From Pseudomonadota bacterium (GTDB lineage: Bacteria > Pseudomonadota > Alphaproteobacteria > Rhizobiales > Rhizobiaceae), in the NCBI GenBank assembly GCA_023428515.1, contig JAEYXI010000559.1, forward strand, positions 1 to 13,023: a stretch of DNA of 13,023 nucleotides. The letters run 5' to 3'. Below are positions 6,300-13,023 of the stretch, piece after piece. A model generated the notes under the pieces. That model saw nothing but the letters and a program-made list of their open reading frames with translations, made no database searches and was not told where the DNA came from. Every line of letters starts with the position of its first letter. The stretch's first letter is position 1. A program made the position numbers and the translations under genes.

Positions 6300-7254
6300 T
6301 CCACTGAAGGCGCTTGTCGCCAATCCGCTGGCTGGCGTGTTCGTCGCCCTCGTGGTGATCTTCGTGATCTCGGCATTGCTGTCGCCCTACTTCCTCACCG
6401 GTTACAATCTGTCGGTCGTGGCGCGCGCTCTCGCCTTCGTCGGCCTCGTCACAATCGGCCAGGCCTCACTGATGATCCTCGGCGAGATCGACCTGTCGCT
6501 CGGCGTCATCGGCGGCCTGTGCGGCGTTGTCGCCGGCATGTTGATGATCAATATCGGACTGGGGCCCTGGCTCGCGCTTCCGCTCGCATTGTTGCTCGGC
6601 GCGGCCTGCGGACTTCTCAACGGTGGGCTGGTTTCGTTCCTGCGCCTGCACTCGCTGGTGCTGACCATCGGCACGGCCGGCATCTTCGGTGGCGTCAACC
6701 TGGTTCTGACGCGTGGCGTCGCCATCACCGGTATCCCGCAGGAAATACAATATCTCGGGCGTGGTGATCTGTTTGGCGTGCCGATGCCGTTCCTCATTAT
6801 GCTGGTCGTTCTCGCGGTCGTGTCCTTCGTGACCGTGAAAACACCATTCGGCCGCTACATGTATGCAATCGGCAACAACCCCGCTGCGGCACGCATGCTC
6901 GGCATCAAGGTCGATCGGGTCCGCATCTTGGTCTTCGTGTTCGCAGGTGCGGTGTCGGCTCTGGCCGGGCTGCTGATGGTGGCGCGCCTCGGCACTGCAC
7001 AGCCGTCGATCGGAAATACCTGGGTGCTTGCTCCCATTGCCGCCGCCGTCATCGGCGGCGTCACCACGACCGGCGGCGTCGGGACACCGCTCGGCGCGAT
7101 TTTTGGCGCCGCGATCATCGGCATCATCGAGAACATCATCGTTCTGTTCGGCGTCTCGCCCTACTGGCAGGGCATGGTGAGCGGCGTGATCGTCGTTCTG
7201 GCGATTTCGTTCGATTCGATCTCGCGCCGATATCTGCGCGCCGACGCAGCCTAG
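6289..7254 (+). CDS. Sugar ABC transporter permease (RbsC-like)
   Basis: This 321-residue inner-membrane protein is rich in hydrophobic helices (about 8-10) across nearly its whole length, matching the BPD_transp_2/RbsC family. Typical landmarks are LMILGEIDLSLGVIGGLCG near residues 60-80, GLLNGGLVSFLRLHSLVLTIGT in the middle, the cytoplasmic EAA-like coupling region GRYMYAIGNNPAAARMLGIKVDRV (about 187-210), and IAAAVIGGVTTTGGVGTPLGA near the C-terminus. A single permease gene suggests a homodimeric channel, as in ribose transporters. The ATG lies inside the end of the ATPase gene and no independent strong ribosome site is needed. Confidence 0.95.
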   Translation: MRPNPLKALVANPLAGVFVALVVIFVISALLSPYFLTGYNLSVVARALAFVGLVTIGQASLMILGEIDLSLGVIGGLCGVVAGMLMINIGLGPWLALPLALLLGAACGLLNGGLVSFLRLHSLVLTIGTAGIFGGVNLVLTRGVAITGIPQEIQYLGRGDLFGVPMPFLIMLVVLAVVSFVTVKTPFGRYMYAIGNNPAAARMLGIKVDRVRILVFVFAGAVSALAGLLMVARLGTAQPSIGNTWVLAPIAAAVIGGVTTTGGVGTPLGAIFGAAIIGIIENIIVLFGVSPYWQGMVSGVIVVLAISFDSISRRYLRADAA

Positions 7255-7284
7255 ACATTTCGCATAGGGATTTCGGAGGAAAGT

Positions 7285-8169
7285 ATGAAGCTTGGACTGA
7301 ACCTGTCCTTCGCCATCAAGAGATGGCTTGGCGGCGAGGAGATGGCGCGCATTGTCAAGGACGAACTCGGCTTCGACACCGTGCAGTTTACCTGGGACCT
7401 CGTCGATCCGTGGTGGCCGGCAGAGCAGCGCGACTCAATCGCGCGCGAATATGCAGACGCCTTCCGCCGCGCCGGCATCACCATCGAAAGTACCTTTGGC
7501 GGGCTGGCGTCCTACACCTACAACCACCTGCTGGCTCCGACACCGGAATTGCGCGCACTCGGCAAGCAGCACCTCAAGCGCGCCATCGACATGACGTCGG
7601 CCATGGGCATCAAGGCCGCCGGCATGCCGTTCGGATCGTTCTCGACCAAGGATTCGCTCGACCCCGCGCGCCGGGAAGAGATCTACCGGCAGGCGGTGGA
7701 GGCTTATCTCGATCTGACGCATCACGCCAAGGCGAGCGGCCTCGAGCGCCTCTATGTCGAGCCGGTGCCGCTCGCAACCGAGTTCCCGTCGTCGGCGACC
7801 GACGCATTGCGGCTGATGCAGGACATCAACGCCGAGAGCGGCGTCCCCGTGAGGCTGATGGTCGACTGGGGCCACGCACTGTTCACGCCGTTGTTCGGCG
7901 ACAAGGCTGATATGGATTACTGGATGGACACCTGCGGCGACTATATAGGCGCCTTCCATATCCAGCAGTCCGATGGCCTGCTCGACCGCCATTGGAACTT
8001 CACCCATGAGGGCGTCATCACGCCGCAGCGCCTGGCCGAGTTCTGGAACCGCCATAAACTGACTGACCAGATCTACTTCATGGAAATCATCTACCCGTTC
8101 GAAGAAACGGACGAGCATGTGCTCGCCGACATGAAGGCATCCGTGGCTCTACTGCGGCAGGCCAGCTAA
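7285..8169 (+). CDS. Sugar isomerase/epimerase, xylose-isomerase-like TIM barrel
   Basis: This 294-residue protein belongs to the AP_endonuc_2/xylose-isomerase-like TIM-barrel superfamily, which includes tagatose 3-epimerase-type enzymes, hydroxypyruvate isomerase and D-apiose isomerase. The metal-binding set expected at strand ends is present: Glu159 (YVEPVPL), Asp194 and His197 (MVDWGHALF), His225 (GAFHIQQSD) and Glu267 (FMEIIYPFE). It probably acts on a free sugar in the cytosol with a divalent metal, either aldose-ketose isomerisation or C3 epimerisation of a ketose. The start has an excellent GGAGGAAA site about 3 nt upstream. It follows the permease gene by 30 bp and precedes the ketose kinase gene by 34 bp, so making the kinase's ketose substrate is the natural reading. 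The exact substrate is unknown; a D-apiose- or tetrose-type sugar is possible. Confidence 0.88.
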   Translation: MKLGLNLSFAIKRWLGGEEMARIVKDELGFDTVQFTWDLVDPWWPAEQRDSIAREYADAFRRAGITIESTFGGLASYTYNHLLAPTPELRALGKQHLKRAIDMTSAMGIKAAGMPFGSFSTKDSLDPARREEIYRQAVEAYLDLTHHAKASGLERLYVEPVPLATEFPSSATDALRLMQDINAESGVPVRLMVDWGHALFTPLFGDKADMDYWMDTCGDYIGAFHIQQSDGLLDRHWNFTHEGVITPQRLAEFWNRHKLTDQIYFMEIIYPFEETDEHVLADMKASVALLRQAS

Positions 8170-8203
8170 GCCCGCTCCCGAACTGATCCCCCGAGGAAAG
8201 ACC

Positions 8204-9967
8204 GTGACCGTCAGAACGAAGAAGATCATGAACGCGCCGGAGAACATCATCTCCGAGATGATCGAGGGAATGATCGGGGCGCATCCAGCCCTGCTTCGTG
8301 TCGAGGGCGCCACCGGTCGGGCCGGCGTCGCGGTCGACGGCCCGCGTTCTGGCAAGGTCGGCGTCGTCGTCGGCGGCGGTGCCGGGCACGAGCCAGCCTT
8401 CGCCGGCTATGTCGGGCGCGGTCTGGCCGATGCGGCAGCGGTCGGAAACGTCTTCGCCTCCCCGTCGCCGGAGCAGATCATGGACGCCGCACGCGCAGCC
8501 GGTGGCGGCGCTGGCGTCATTTTACTCTACGGAAATTACTCCGGTGACGTGATGAACTTCGACATGGCGGCGGAGGAACTCGCGGCTACCGGCACGCCAG
8601 TGAAGAGCATCCAGGTCACCGACGACGTCGCATCTGCTCCGAAGGAACGGGCGGCCGAACGCCGCGGCATCGCCGGCGACTTCTTCGTCTTCAAGATCGC
8701 GGGGGCCGCCGCCGACCGACTGTTGCCGCTGGAGGAGGTCGAGCGTCTGGCGCGCCACGCCAACGCGTCGACGCGGACCATGGGCGTCGCGCTGTCGGCC
8801 TGCTCGCTACCGCAGACGCGCAAGCCGAATTTCGAGATCCCGGCCGACGAGATGGAAGTCGGCATGGGCCTGCATGGCGAGCCGGGTATCCGCCGGGCTC
8901 CGCTGGAAACCGCCGACGAACTCGCCTCCGATCTTGTTGGCGCCATCCTCGCCGATCTGGCTTTGCGCAAAGGCGACGAGGTCGCAGTGCTGGTGAACGG
9001 CCTCGGTTCCACCTCGGAGATGGAACTTTACCTGCTGCATCGCAAGACGCAGCACATTCTTGCTGAGGCCGGCATTCGCATAGCGCACAGTTGGGTGGGC
9101 GAATACGCGACATCGCTCGAAATGGCCGGCGCTTCGATCACATTGATGCGGCTCGACGATGAGTTGCGCACGCTTCTCTACCATCCGTGCCGCACGGTTG
9201 CCCTGACAGTCGGCGATGTCGCAGCTGCAGGAACGGCCCGTCAGGCGAGGTCGTCTGCGGCGGCCTCACCTCATGACGAGAGCGCCGGCAAGGGCACGGA
9301 GCGCAAGGAACTCGCCACAAGCGGCGACATCACACCCGCCATCTTCCGGCAGATGATGCGCAATGTCGGCAGGGTGATCGTCGCCGAGAAGGACTGGCTG
9401 TCCGAACTGGACGGCGTTATCGGCGACGGCGACCATGGCGTCACGATGGAGATCGGCTGGATCGCCGTGGGCAAGGCCCTCGACGAGGCACCTCAGGACG
9501 AGACGATCGAGGCGACCTGCAAGCGTATGGCGAAGGCGTTTCTCGATGCTGTCGGCGCTTCGTCTGGTCCGCTCTATGCTACCGCCTTCCTGCGCGCCGG
9601 TACAGCAGTAGGCCACCGCCTCAACCTCGACGCGACCGCGATGGCGGAATGGATCGCCGCCGCCTCGCAGGGCATCCGGGATCGTGGCCGCGCCGAGCCG
9701 GGCGACAAGACGATGGTCGACGCCTGGGCACCGGCCGCTGACGCCGCCAAGGCAATTGCGGACACCGGAGCTTCGTCGCTCGACGTGATCAAGGCTGCGA
9801 GTGCAGGCGCGAAGGACGGTATGGAAAAGACGGCGAACATCCCGGCACGCCGCGGCCGTTCGTCCAAGCTCGGCGAGCGTTCGCTCGGCCATATAGATCC
9901 GGGCGCCGCATCCACCTACCTGACGCTGCGCGCCATGGGAGAGGCCCTGCGCAAGGCGCTCGGATAG
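8204..9967 (+). CDS. Fused DhaK-DhaL ketose kinase (dihydroxyacetone/erythrulose kinase-like)
   Basis: This 587-residue ATP-dependent kinase has a DhaK substrate domain (about 10-340) joined by an Ala/Ser-rich linker (about 341-372) to a DhaL nucleotide domain (about 373-587), the length of single-chain ATP-type enzymes. DhaK landmarks are GGGAGHEPAFAGYVG (57-71, His62), YGNYSGDVMNFDMA (109-122, substrate Asp115) and MGLHGEPGIRR (221-231, with the histidine that binds the ketone covalently, His224). DhaL landmarks are the Mg-binding IGDGDHG (406-412), GASSGPLYA (451-459), PGDKTMVDAW (499-508) and RRGRSSKLGERS (549-560). Relatives phosphorylate dihydroxyacetone or D-/L-erythrulose (DerK/LerK), so a short ketose is expected. 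A GTG start with GAGGAAAG just upstream is preferred over the later ATG at 8228. No PTS partner DhaM is nearby, consistent with ATP use. Confidence 0.94.
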   Translation: MTVRTKKIMNAPENIISEMIEGMIGAHPALLRVEGATGRAGVAVDGPRSGKVGVVVGGGAGHEPAFAGYVGRGLADAAAVGNVFASPSPEQIMDAARAAGGGAGVILLYGNYSGDVMNFDMAAEELAATGTPVKSIQVTDDVASAPKERAAERRGIAGDFFVFKIAGAAADRLLPLEEVERLARHANASTRTMGVALSACSLPQTRKPNFEIPADEMEVGMGLHGEPGIRRAPLETADELASDLVGAILADLALRKGDEVAVLVNGLGSTSEMELYLLHRKTQHILAEAGIRIAHSWVGEYATSLEMAGASITLMRLDDELRTLLYHPCRTVALTVGDVAAAGTARQARSSAAASPHDESAGKGTERKELATSGDITPAIFRQMMRNVGRVIVAEKDWLSELDGVIGDGDHGVTMEIGWIAVGKALDEAPQDETIEATCKRMAKAFLDAVGASSGPLYATAFLRAGTAVGHRLNLDATAMAEWIAAASQGIRDRGRAEPGDKTMVDAWAPAADAAKAIADTGASSLDVIKAASAGAKDGMEKTANIPARRGRSSKLGERSLGHIDPGAASTYLTLRAMGEALRKALG

Positions 9968-9980
9968 GCGCAGGAAATTC

Positions 9981-9987
9981 GGGAGGG
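9981..9987 (+). promoter_or_regulatory. Ribosome binding site supporting a TTG start
   Basis: GGGAGGG ends 4 nt before TTG at 9992. No ATG or GTG gives the full N-terminal helix of the SIS protein, so this strong site supports a rare TTG start, which may limit translation. Confidence 0.65.
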
Positions 9988-9991
9988 AACC

Positions 9992-10543
9992 TTGGAAGAC
10001 ATTTATCGCAAGGCGCTGGACGAACTCCACGGCGTTCTGGTCGCCGTCGACAAAAGCCAGGCCGATGCCGCACTCGACCTGATTGCCGGCGCACAGCGCA
10101 TCGCGCTCTACGGCGTCGGCCGGGAGGGATTGCAGATGAAGGGCTTCGCGATGCGGCTCTTCCATCTCGGCCTCGACGCGCATGTGGTCGGCGACATGAC
10201 GACGCCACGTCTGGGCGAAGGCGATCTGCTGATCGTCTCCGCCGGCCCGGGCGACTTCTCGACCGTCAGCGCTCTCATCGAAGTGGCGAAATCGTCCGGG
10301 GCAAGGAGCCTGTGCGTGACGGCGGAGCCGGATGGCGCAGCGCCGCGCCGTAGCGATGCCACGCTCGTGGTGCCGGCGCAGACGATGGCACGCGACACGA
10401 CCGCCCCAAGCTCGGTTCTGCCGATGGGATCCCTCTACGAGGGTGCACTATACGTACTGTTCGAAATGTTGATCCTGCAACTGCGGGACCGCCTTGCGGT
10501 CGATGCGGCAGGCATGCGGTCGCGCCACACGAATCTGGAGTAG
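9992..10543 (+). CDS. SIS-domain sugar-phosphate isomerase, HxlB (6-phospho-3-hexuloisomerase)-like
   Basis: This 183-residue protein has the size and plan of the 6-phospho-3-hexuloisomerases. It has an N-terminal helix, YGVGREGLQMKGFAMRLFHLG (40-60, equivalent to the GxGRS loop of HxlB), TPRLGEGDLLIVSAGPG (71-87), LPMGSLYE (143-150, HxlB PLGSLFE) and the C-terminal RHTNLE (178-183, HxlB RHANLE). Two changes stand out: the serine of GxGRS is Glu45, and the phosphate-loop SGSGET is replaced by SAGPGDFST (83-91). HxlB normally works with the HxlA aldolase in formaldehyde fixation, but no HxlA is present. Here the gene follows a ketose kinase by 24 bp, so it probably isomerises that kinase's phosphorylated product, with altered specificity (inference). 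It starts at TTG. Confidence 0.88.
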   Translation: MEDIYRKALDELHGVLVAVDKSQADAALDLIAGAQRIALYGVGREGLQMKGFAMRLFHLGLDAHVVGDMTTPRLGEGDLLIVSAGPGDFSTVSALIEVAKSSGARSLCVTAEPDGAAPRRSDATLVVPAQTMARDTTAPSSVLPMGSLYEGALYVLFEMLILQLRDRLAVDAAGMRSRHTNLE

Positions 10544-10608
10544 ATACGGTCTAATCTGCTATTCTAGGCTATGGATTTTCCGAGGCAAAACTGACGAGTG
10601 TCCGCCAC

Positions 10609-11580
10609 GTGCTTGATAGAACCAAAGCCGAAGCAGGTGACGACGAGTTCCACTCGGATCGAGAGATTGCGCGCGTTGCGTGGCTTTATTTCATCGGCGG
10701 GATGACGCAAAAGGAGATTGCGGCCGAGCTCGGCACGACGCGCCTGCGCGTCAACAAGATGATCGGGCAGATACGCACTGCGGGTCTGGTCAACATAGAG
10801 GTACGCACTCCTCTTGCCGATTGCGTCGAACTCGAAGAGCGTCTGAAGGTTCGATACGGCCTGAAGGAAGCCGTGGTCGTTCCCTCCCTGACAGACCCCA
10901 TTGATCAGCAGCGCACTATCGGGGAAGCAGCCGGCGAATTGCTGAATTCTGTGATCGCGGGCCGCGATCTCGGCGTCGGTATCGGCTGGGGACGGACACT
11001 GTCCTTCGCCACGCGCAGGCTGGAAATCAGGTCCAACCCCAATTCGTGGGTCGTGGGCTTGATGGGCGGCGTGACACGCGCCTCACTGACGAACACCTTC
11101 GAGGTCGCCATGTCCGTGGCCAAGGCTCTTGGTCTGGAATGCCACTACCTGACAGCTCCCATCTACTGTTCCAGCCCCGAAAGCCTCGAAGCGATCCTGC
11201 ACAATGACGAGATCGCCGATGTACTGGCGCGCACGGAGATTGCAGACGTGGCGCTCGTGGCCTGCGGTGATCTCCACGAGCGATCGCCCATTCCATCGTT
11301 GCGGGTAGTGAAAGACAATCTTGATGAGCTCGAACGACTCGGCGCTGTGGGAGAAATACTGGGATACTTCCTGCGCGCTGACGGCGAGCCCGTAGATCAT
11401 CCGCTCAACCGCTCAATCATGGCGATCTCGCTTGAAGCACTTCGCGAAAAGCCGGTCTCGGTGCTGGCATCCGGAGGATTGTACAAGGCGCCGATTATTC
11501 GCGCCACACTGCTCGGCGGTTACGTCAACCACATCGTTACGGATGAGGCAGTAGCGCGGGTGTTGCTGGGCCGCGTATAA
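10609..11580 (+). CDS. SorC/DeoR-type sugar-binding transcriptional regulator (EryD-like)
   Basis: This 323-residue protein has an N-terminal helix-turn-helix at about 19-65 (VAWLYFIGGMTQKEIAAELG, then TTRLRVNKMIGQIRTAGLV). A SorC sugar-binding domain follows from about 85, containing DLGVGIGWGRTLSF (120-133), VALVACGDL and ASGGLYKAPII near the C-terminus. Family members bind a sugar phosphate or sugar and control the neighbouring catabolic operon. The WLYFxxGMTQxxIA start of the helix-turn-helix resembles EryD of erythritol loci. It lies 65 bp downstream of the SIS gene in the same direction, so it may be co-transcribed or have its own promoter in the AT-richer gap (10544-10608). The start is GTG; only a weak ACGAG lies upstream, so the exact N-terminus is uncertain, but no other in-frame start was found before the helix-turn-helix. 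Confidence 0.92.
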   Translation: MLDRTKAEAGDDEFHSDREIARVAWLYFIGGMTQKEIAAELGTTRLRVNKMIGQIRTAGLVNIEVRTPLADCVELEERLKVRYGLKEAVVVPSLTDPIDQQRTIGEAAGELLNSVIAGRDLGVGIGWGRTLSFATRRLEIRSNPNSWVVGLMGGVTRASLTNTFEVAMSVAKALGLECHYLTAPIYCSSPESLEAILHNDEIADVLARTEIADVALVACGDLHERSPIPSLRVVKDNLDELERLGAVGEILGYFLRADGEPVDHPLNRSIMAISLEALREKPVSVLASGGLYKAPIIRATLLGGYVNHIVTDEAVARVLLGRV

Positions 11581-11636
11581 TGCTCGAGACGGTTCTATTG
11601 CAACCTTTCGGCATGAGGGCTGGACGCAGAGCTGCT

Positions 11637-11688
11637 GATCTGCTCACGGCCCCTCATCTCTCGTTAGTCTCGGGGCCGTGAGCAGATC
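11637..11688. repeat. 17-bp perfect inverted repeat between convergent genes
   Basis: GATCTGCTCACGGCCCC (11637-11653) is the exact reverse complement of 11672-11688, with an 18-nt spacer. The gap 11581-11780 lies between the ends of the SorC gene (plus) and the decarboxylase gene (minus) and holds no convincing gene. The hairpin could stop transcription from both sides, but there is no U-tract on either flank. The long perfect arms are therefore also compatible with a mobile palindromic element or REP-like unit. Confidence 0.8.
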
Positions 11689-11780
11689 GCGATCGCAAAC
11701 AAGAAGGCTCGGCCCCGGTAGCAAGCTGCTCGCCAATGAGCAAGGCAAGTCGTTGCCGAGGCCAAGTCCGCCGATAGTCA

Positions 11781-12575
11781 TTATTTCGTGGCCGTTCCCT
11801 GCTCCGCCAGGTAGTCGTGAATGATCGTGCCGGCCACGAGGGTGAAATCGGCGCGCCAGTAAAAGCCTTCCAACTGCTCGACGACGGGCAGTCTATAGAT
11901 CGGAGCCTGGACATTGGCGCGCAGCTCGACAGAGCAGGGTCCACTCCAGCATTCGTGAACTTTCACCTGGTCGAGGCGCCGTGAGGTGATCTGGCGGATT
12001 GCCGGTCTGCCGTCGATGTGGTCGATCGCCTTGAGGTTGAGATTGAGAGCGAAGTCGAAATGGGCGCCCAGCGCGGCTGGATCTGCCCGGTGCTGCTTGT
12101 AGGCCAGCGTTCCAGTGAGGATGTCGATGTCGTTCCGTTCAACGGTGCCGACCAGTAGGTCTCCACGCGCCTGCAGCGATGGATTTGCGAATTTCTTGGG
12201 TTGTCCGTGAATCTCCCGACCGTGCACGACGCCGACGTCGGAGTGCAGGAACAGGTAGGGCGAATAGGCTCCGGAAGGACCATCGGGAAGGCGCGCCCCG
12301 AACATCACATTGCATTCATGGTACGGTCCCAGCCAGTCCGTGTCGTTCATCTTGTAGATATGGATCGCGACCACGTCGCCGACCGCTTCGAGAGGCGGTG
12401 GCAACAGGAACCGCATCGCAGCCGGATCGGTGCGGTAGAACAATGTCATGATCTCTGCGTTGCGAAACGCGAAGGGAAAGGGCGGTACGGTCGGTGCGTC
12501 CCATGGCGTCGAAAATCCACCGCGAACGATATCGGCGATCTCTGGCCGCTTGAGCGGTCCGTGGTCCTTTGTCAT
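11781..12575 (-). CDS. Acetoacetate decarboxylase family protein
   Basis: This 264-residue cytosolic protein has the ADC fold signature. The key segment GREIHGQPKKFANPSL contains Lys127 and Lys128, corresponding to the Schiff-base lysine and its pKa-perturbing neighbour in clostridial acetoacetate decarboxylase. YRTDP (Arg48) near the N-terminus and YHECNVMF with Glu87 match the other active-site positions. It could decarboxylate a beta-keto acid. Several ADC-superfamily members instead use the lysine for aldol, dehydration or hydration chemistry, so acetone production should not be assumed. The start codon overlaps the stop codon of the upstream GntR-type regulator gene (ATGA), so the two are translationally coupled and the regulator probably controls this enzyme. 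It runs towards the SorC gene and is unrelated to the sugar operon by orientation. Confidence 0.9.
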   Translation of the reverse strand: MTKDHGPLKRPEIADIVRGGFSTPWDAPTVPPFPFAFRNAEIMTLFYRTDPAAMRFLLPPPLEAVGDVVAIHIYKMNDTDWLGPYHECNVMFGARLPDGPSGAYSPYLFLHSDVGVVHGREIHGQPKKFANPSLQARGDLLVGTVERNDIDILTGTLAYKQHRADPAALGAHFDFALNLNLKAIDHIDGRPAIRQITSRRLDQVKVHECWSGPCSVELRANVQAPIYRLPVVEQLEGFYWRADFTLVAGTIIHDYLAEQGTATK

Positions 12576-13023
12576 CGACGGCGTCCCTTTGTCCTGTCGC
12601 CCGTCTGTCCCGTGGTCGCTTCCTTGGTCGTCCGCAGGACGTTGCGCATGTGCTCCTGCATCGCCCGGCGCGCCTTCTCCGGCTGTGACAGCCGTATCGC
12701 CGCGACGATCCGGCGATGGTCCTCGATGCTGGTCCCGATCACCGCCTCGCTTTCCGAGGCCGTCTTCCTGAATTCCATGCCCAGCACGTTCATGCTGCTT
12801 GCTGCTCTGGCCAGAAACGGGTTTCCCGCCACCAGGGCAAGCTTTGCGTGGAAGGCGGTGTCATGGACGCGGTATTCGGCGGGCTCGCTGATATTGGCGG
12901 CTTGATCCTCGATGAGTTTTTCGAGTTCGGCGATATCAGGCAACTTAGCAGCGTTCGCCGCAAGGGCCGCAATCTCGCCCTCGATGACGGCGCGAGCCTG
13001 ATAGAGGCCTTCCACCTCCATCT
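12572..13023 (-). CDS. GntR-family regulator, FCD ligand domain (5' end outside window)
   Basis: The visible part (about 150 residues) is the all-helical FCD effector domain of the FadR subgroup. It begins GLYQARAVIEGEIAALAA, continues through VHDTAFHAKLALVAGNPFL (metal/ligand-site Asp and His) and EDHRRIVAAIRLSQPEKARRAMQEHM (conserved His), and ends in a basic tail. The N-terminal winged helix-turn-helix lies beyond the right edge, and the frame is open to position 13023. FCD regulators usually bind small organic acids and repress adjacent genes. Its stop overlaps the ATG of the acetoacetate-decarboxylase-family gene, so that enzyme is its probable co-expressed target. Confidence 0.9.
   Translation of the reverse strand, partial: MEVEGLYQARAVIEGEIAALAANAAKLPDIAELEKLIEDQAANISEPAEYRVHDTAFHAKLALVAGNPFLARAASSMNVLGMEFRKTASESEAVIGTSIEDHRRIVAAIRLSQPEKARRAMQEHMRNVLRTTKEATTGQTGDRTKGRRR

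Noticed and set aside
7038..7080. GCC/GGC-rich inverted and direct repeats in the permease gene
   Set aside because: They encode the conserved Ala/Gly-rich helix AAAVIGGVTTTGGVG and reflect codon bias rather than a separate element.
9266..10183. A 305-codon minus-strand open frame opposite the kinase and SIS genes
   Set aside because: It is a shadow of two strong genes with full motif sets; no supporting start or domain was seen.

Overview
The window looks like chromosomal or plasmid DNA of an alphaproteobacterium, probably a Rhizobiales member (Mesorhizobium/Rhizobium-like). The evidence is GC-rich coding DNA with strong third-position GC, rhizobial-style sugar ABC uptake genes, and a SorC-type sugar regulator. 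The genus is an inference. No rRNA, tRNA, CRISPR array or intact mobile element was seen.

Layout: (1) positions 1-2798, minus strand, hold a tight three-gene set: an MFS (ACS-type) transporter, an alpha/beta-hydrolase-fold protein and a glutathione S-transferase that runs off the left edge. (2) Positions 2799-3729 are a 931-bp stretch of gene debris. It holds a C-terminal fragment of an unidentified protein (minus), a likely ISKra4-type transposase N-terminal remnant (plus), and a clear frameshifted C-terminal remnant of a triosephosphate-isomerase-family protein (minus). This is followed by an AT-rich upstream region with a perfect 12-bp palindrome. (3) Positions 3730-11580, plus strand, hold a complete sugar uptake and catabolism locus: periplasmic binding protein, duplicated ATPase, permease, xylose-isomerase-like TIM-barrel enzyme, fused DhaK-DhaL ketose kinase, HxlB-like SIS isomerase and a SorC/EryD-type regulator. 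(4) Positions 11581-11780 hold a 17-bp perfect inverted repeat between convergent genes. (5) Positions 11781-13023, minus strand, hold an acetoacetate-decarboxylase-family protein translationally coupled to a GntR/FCD regulator that runs off the right edge.

Proposed logic of the central locus: the ABC transporter imports a small sugar. The TIM-barrel enzyme isomerises or epimerises it to a ketose, the DhaKL fusion phosphorylates the ketose, and the SIS protein isomerises the sugar phosphate into central metabolism. SorC would sense a sugar or sugar phosphate. The DhaK-type kinase, the EryD-like regulator and the adjacent wreck of an EryH/LerI-like triosephosphate isomerase all point towards C4 sugars (erythrulose/tetrose type). 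A pentose or branched sugar cannot be excluded. This enzyme combination, with a SIS protein where RpiB- or TIM-type isomerases usually act, is the best candidate here for an undescribed pathway.
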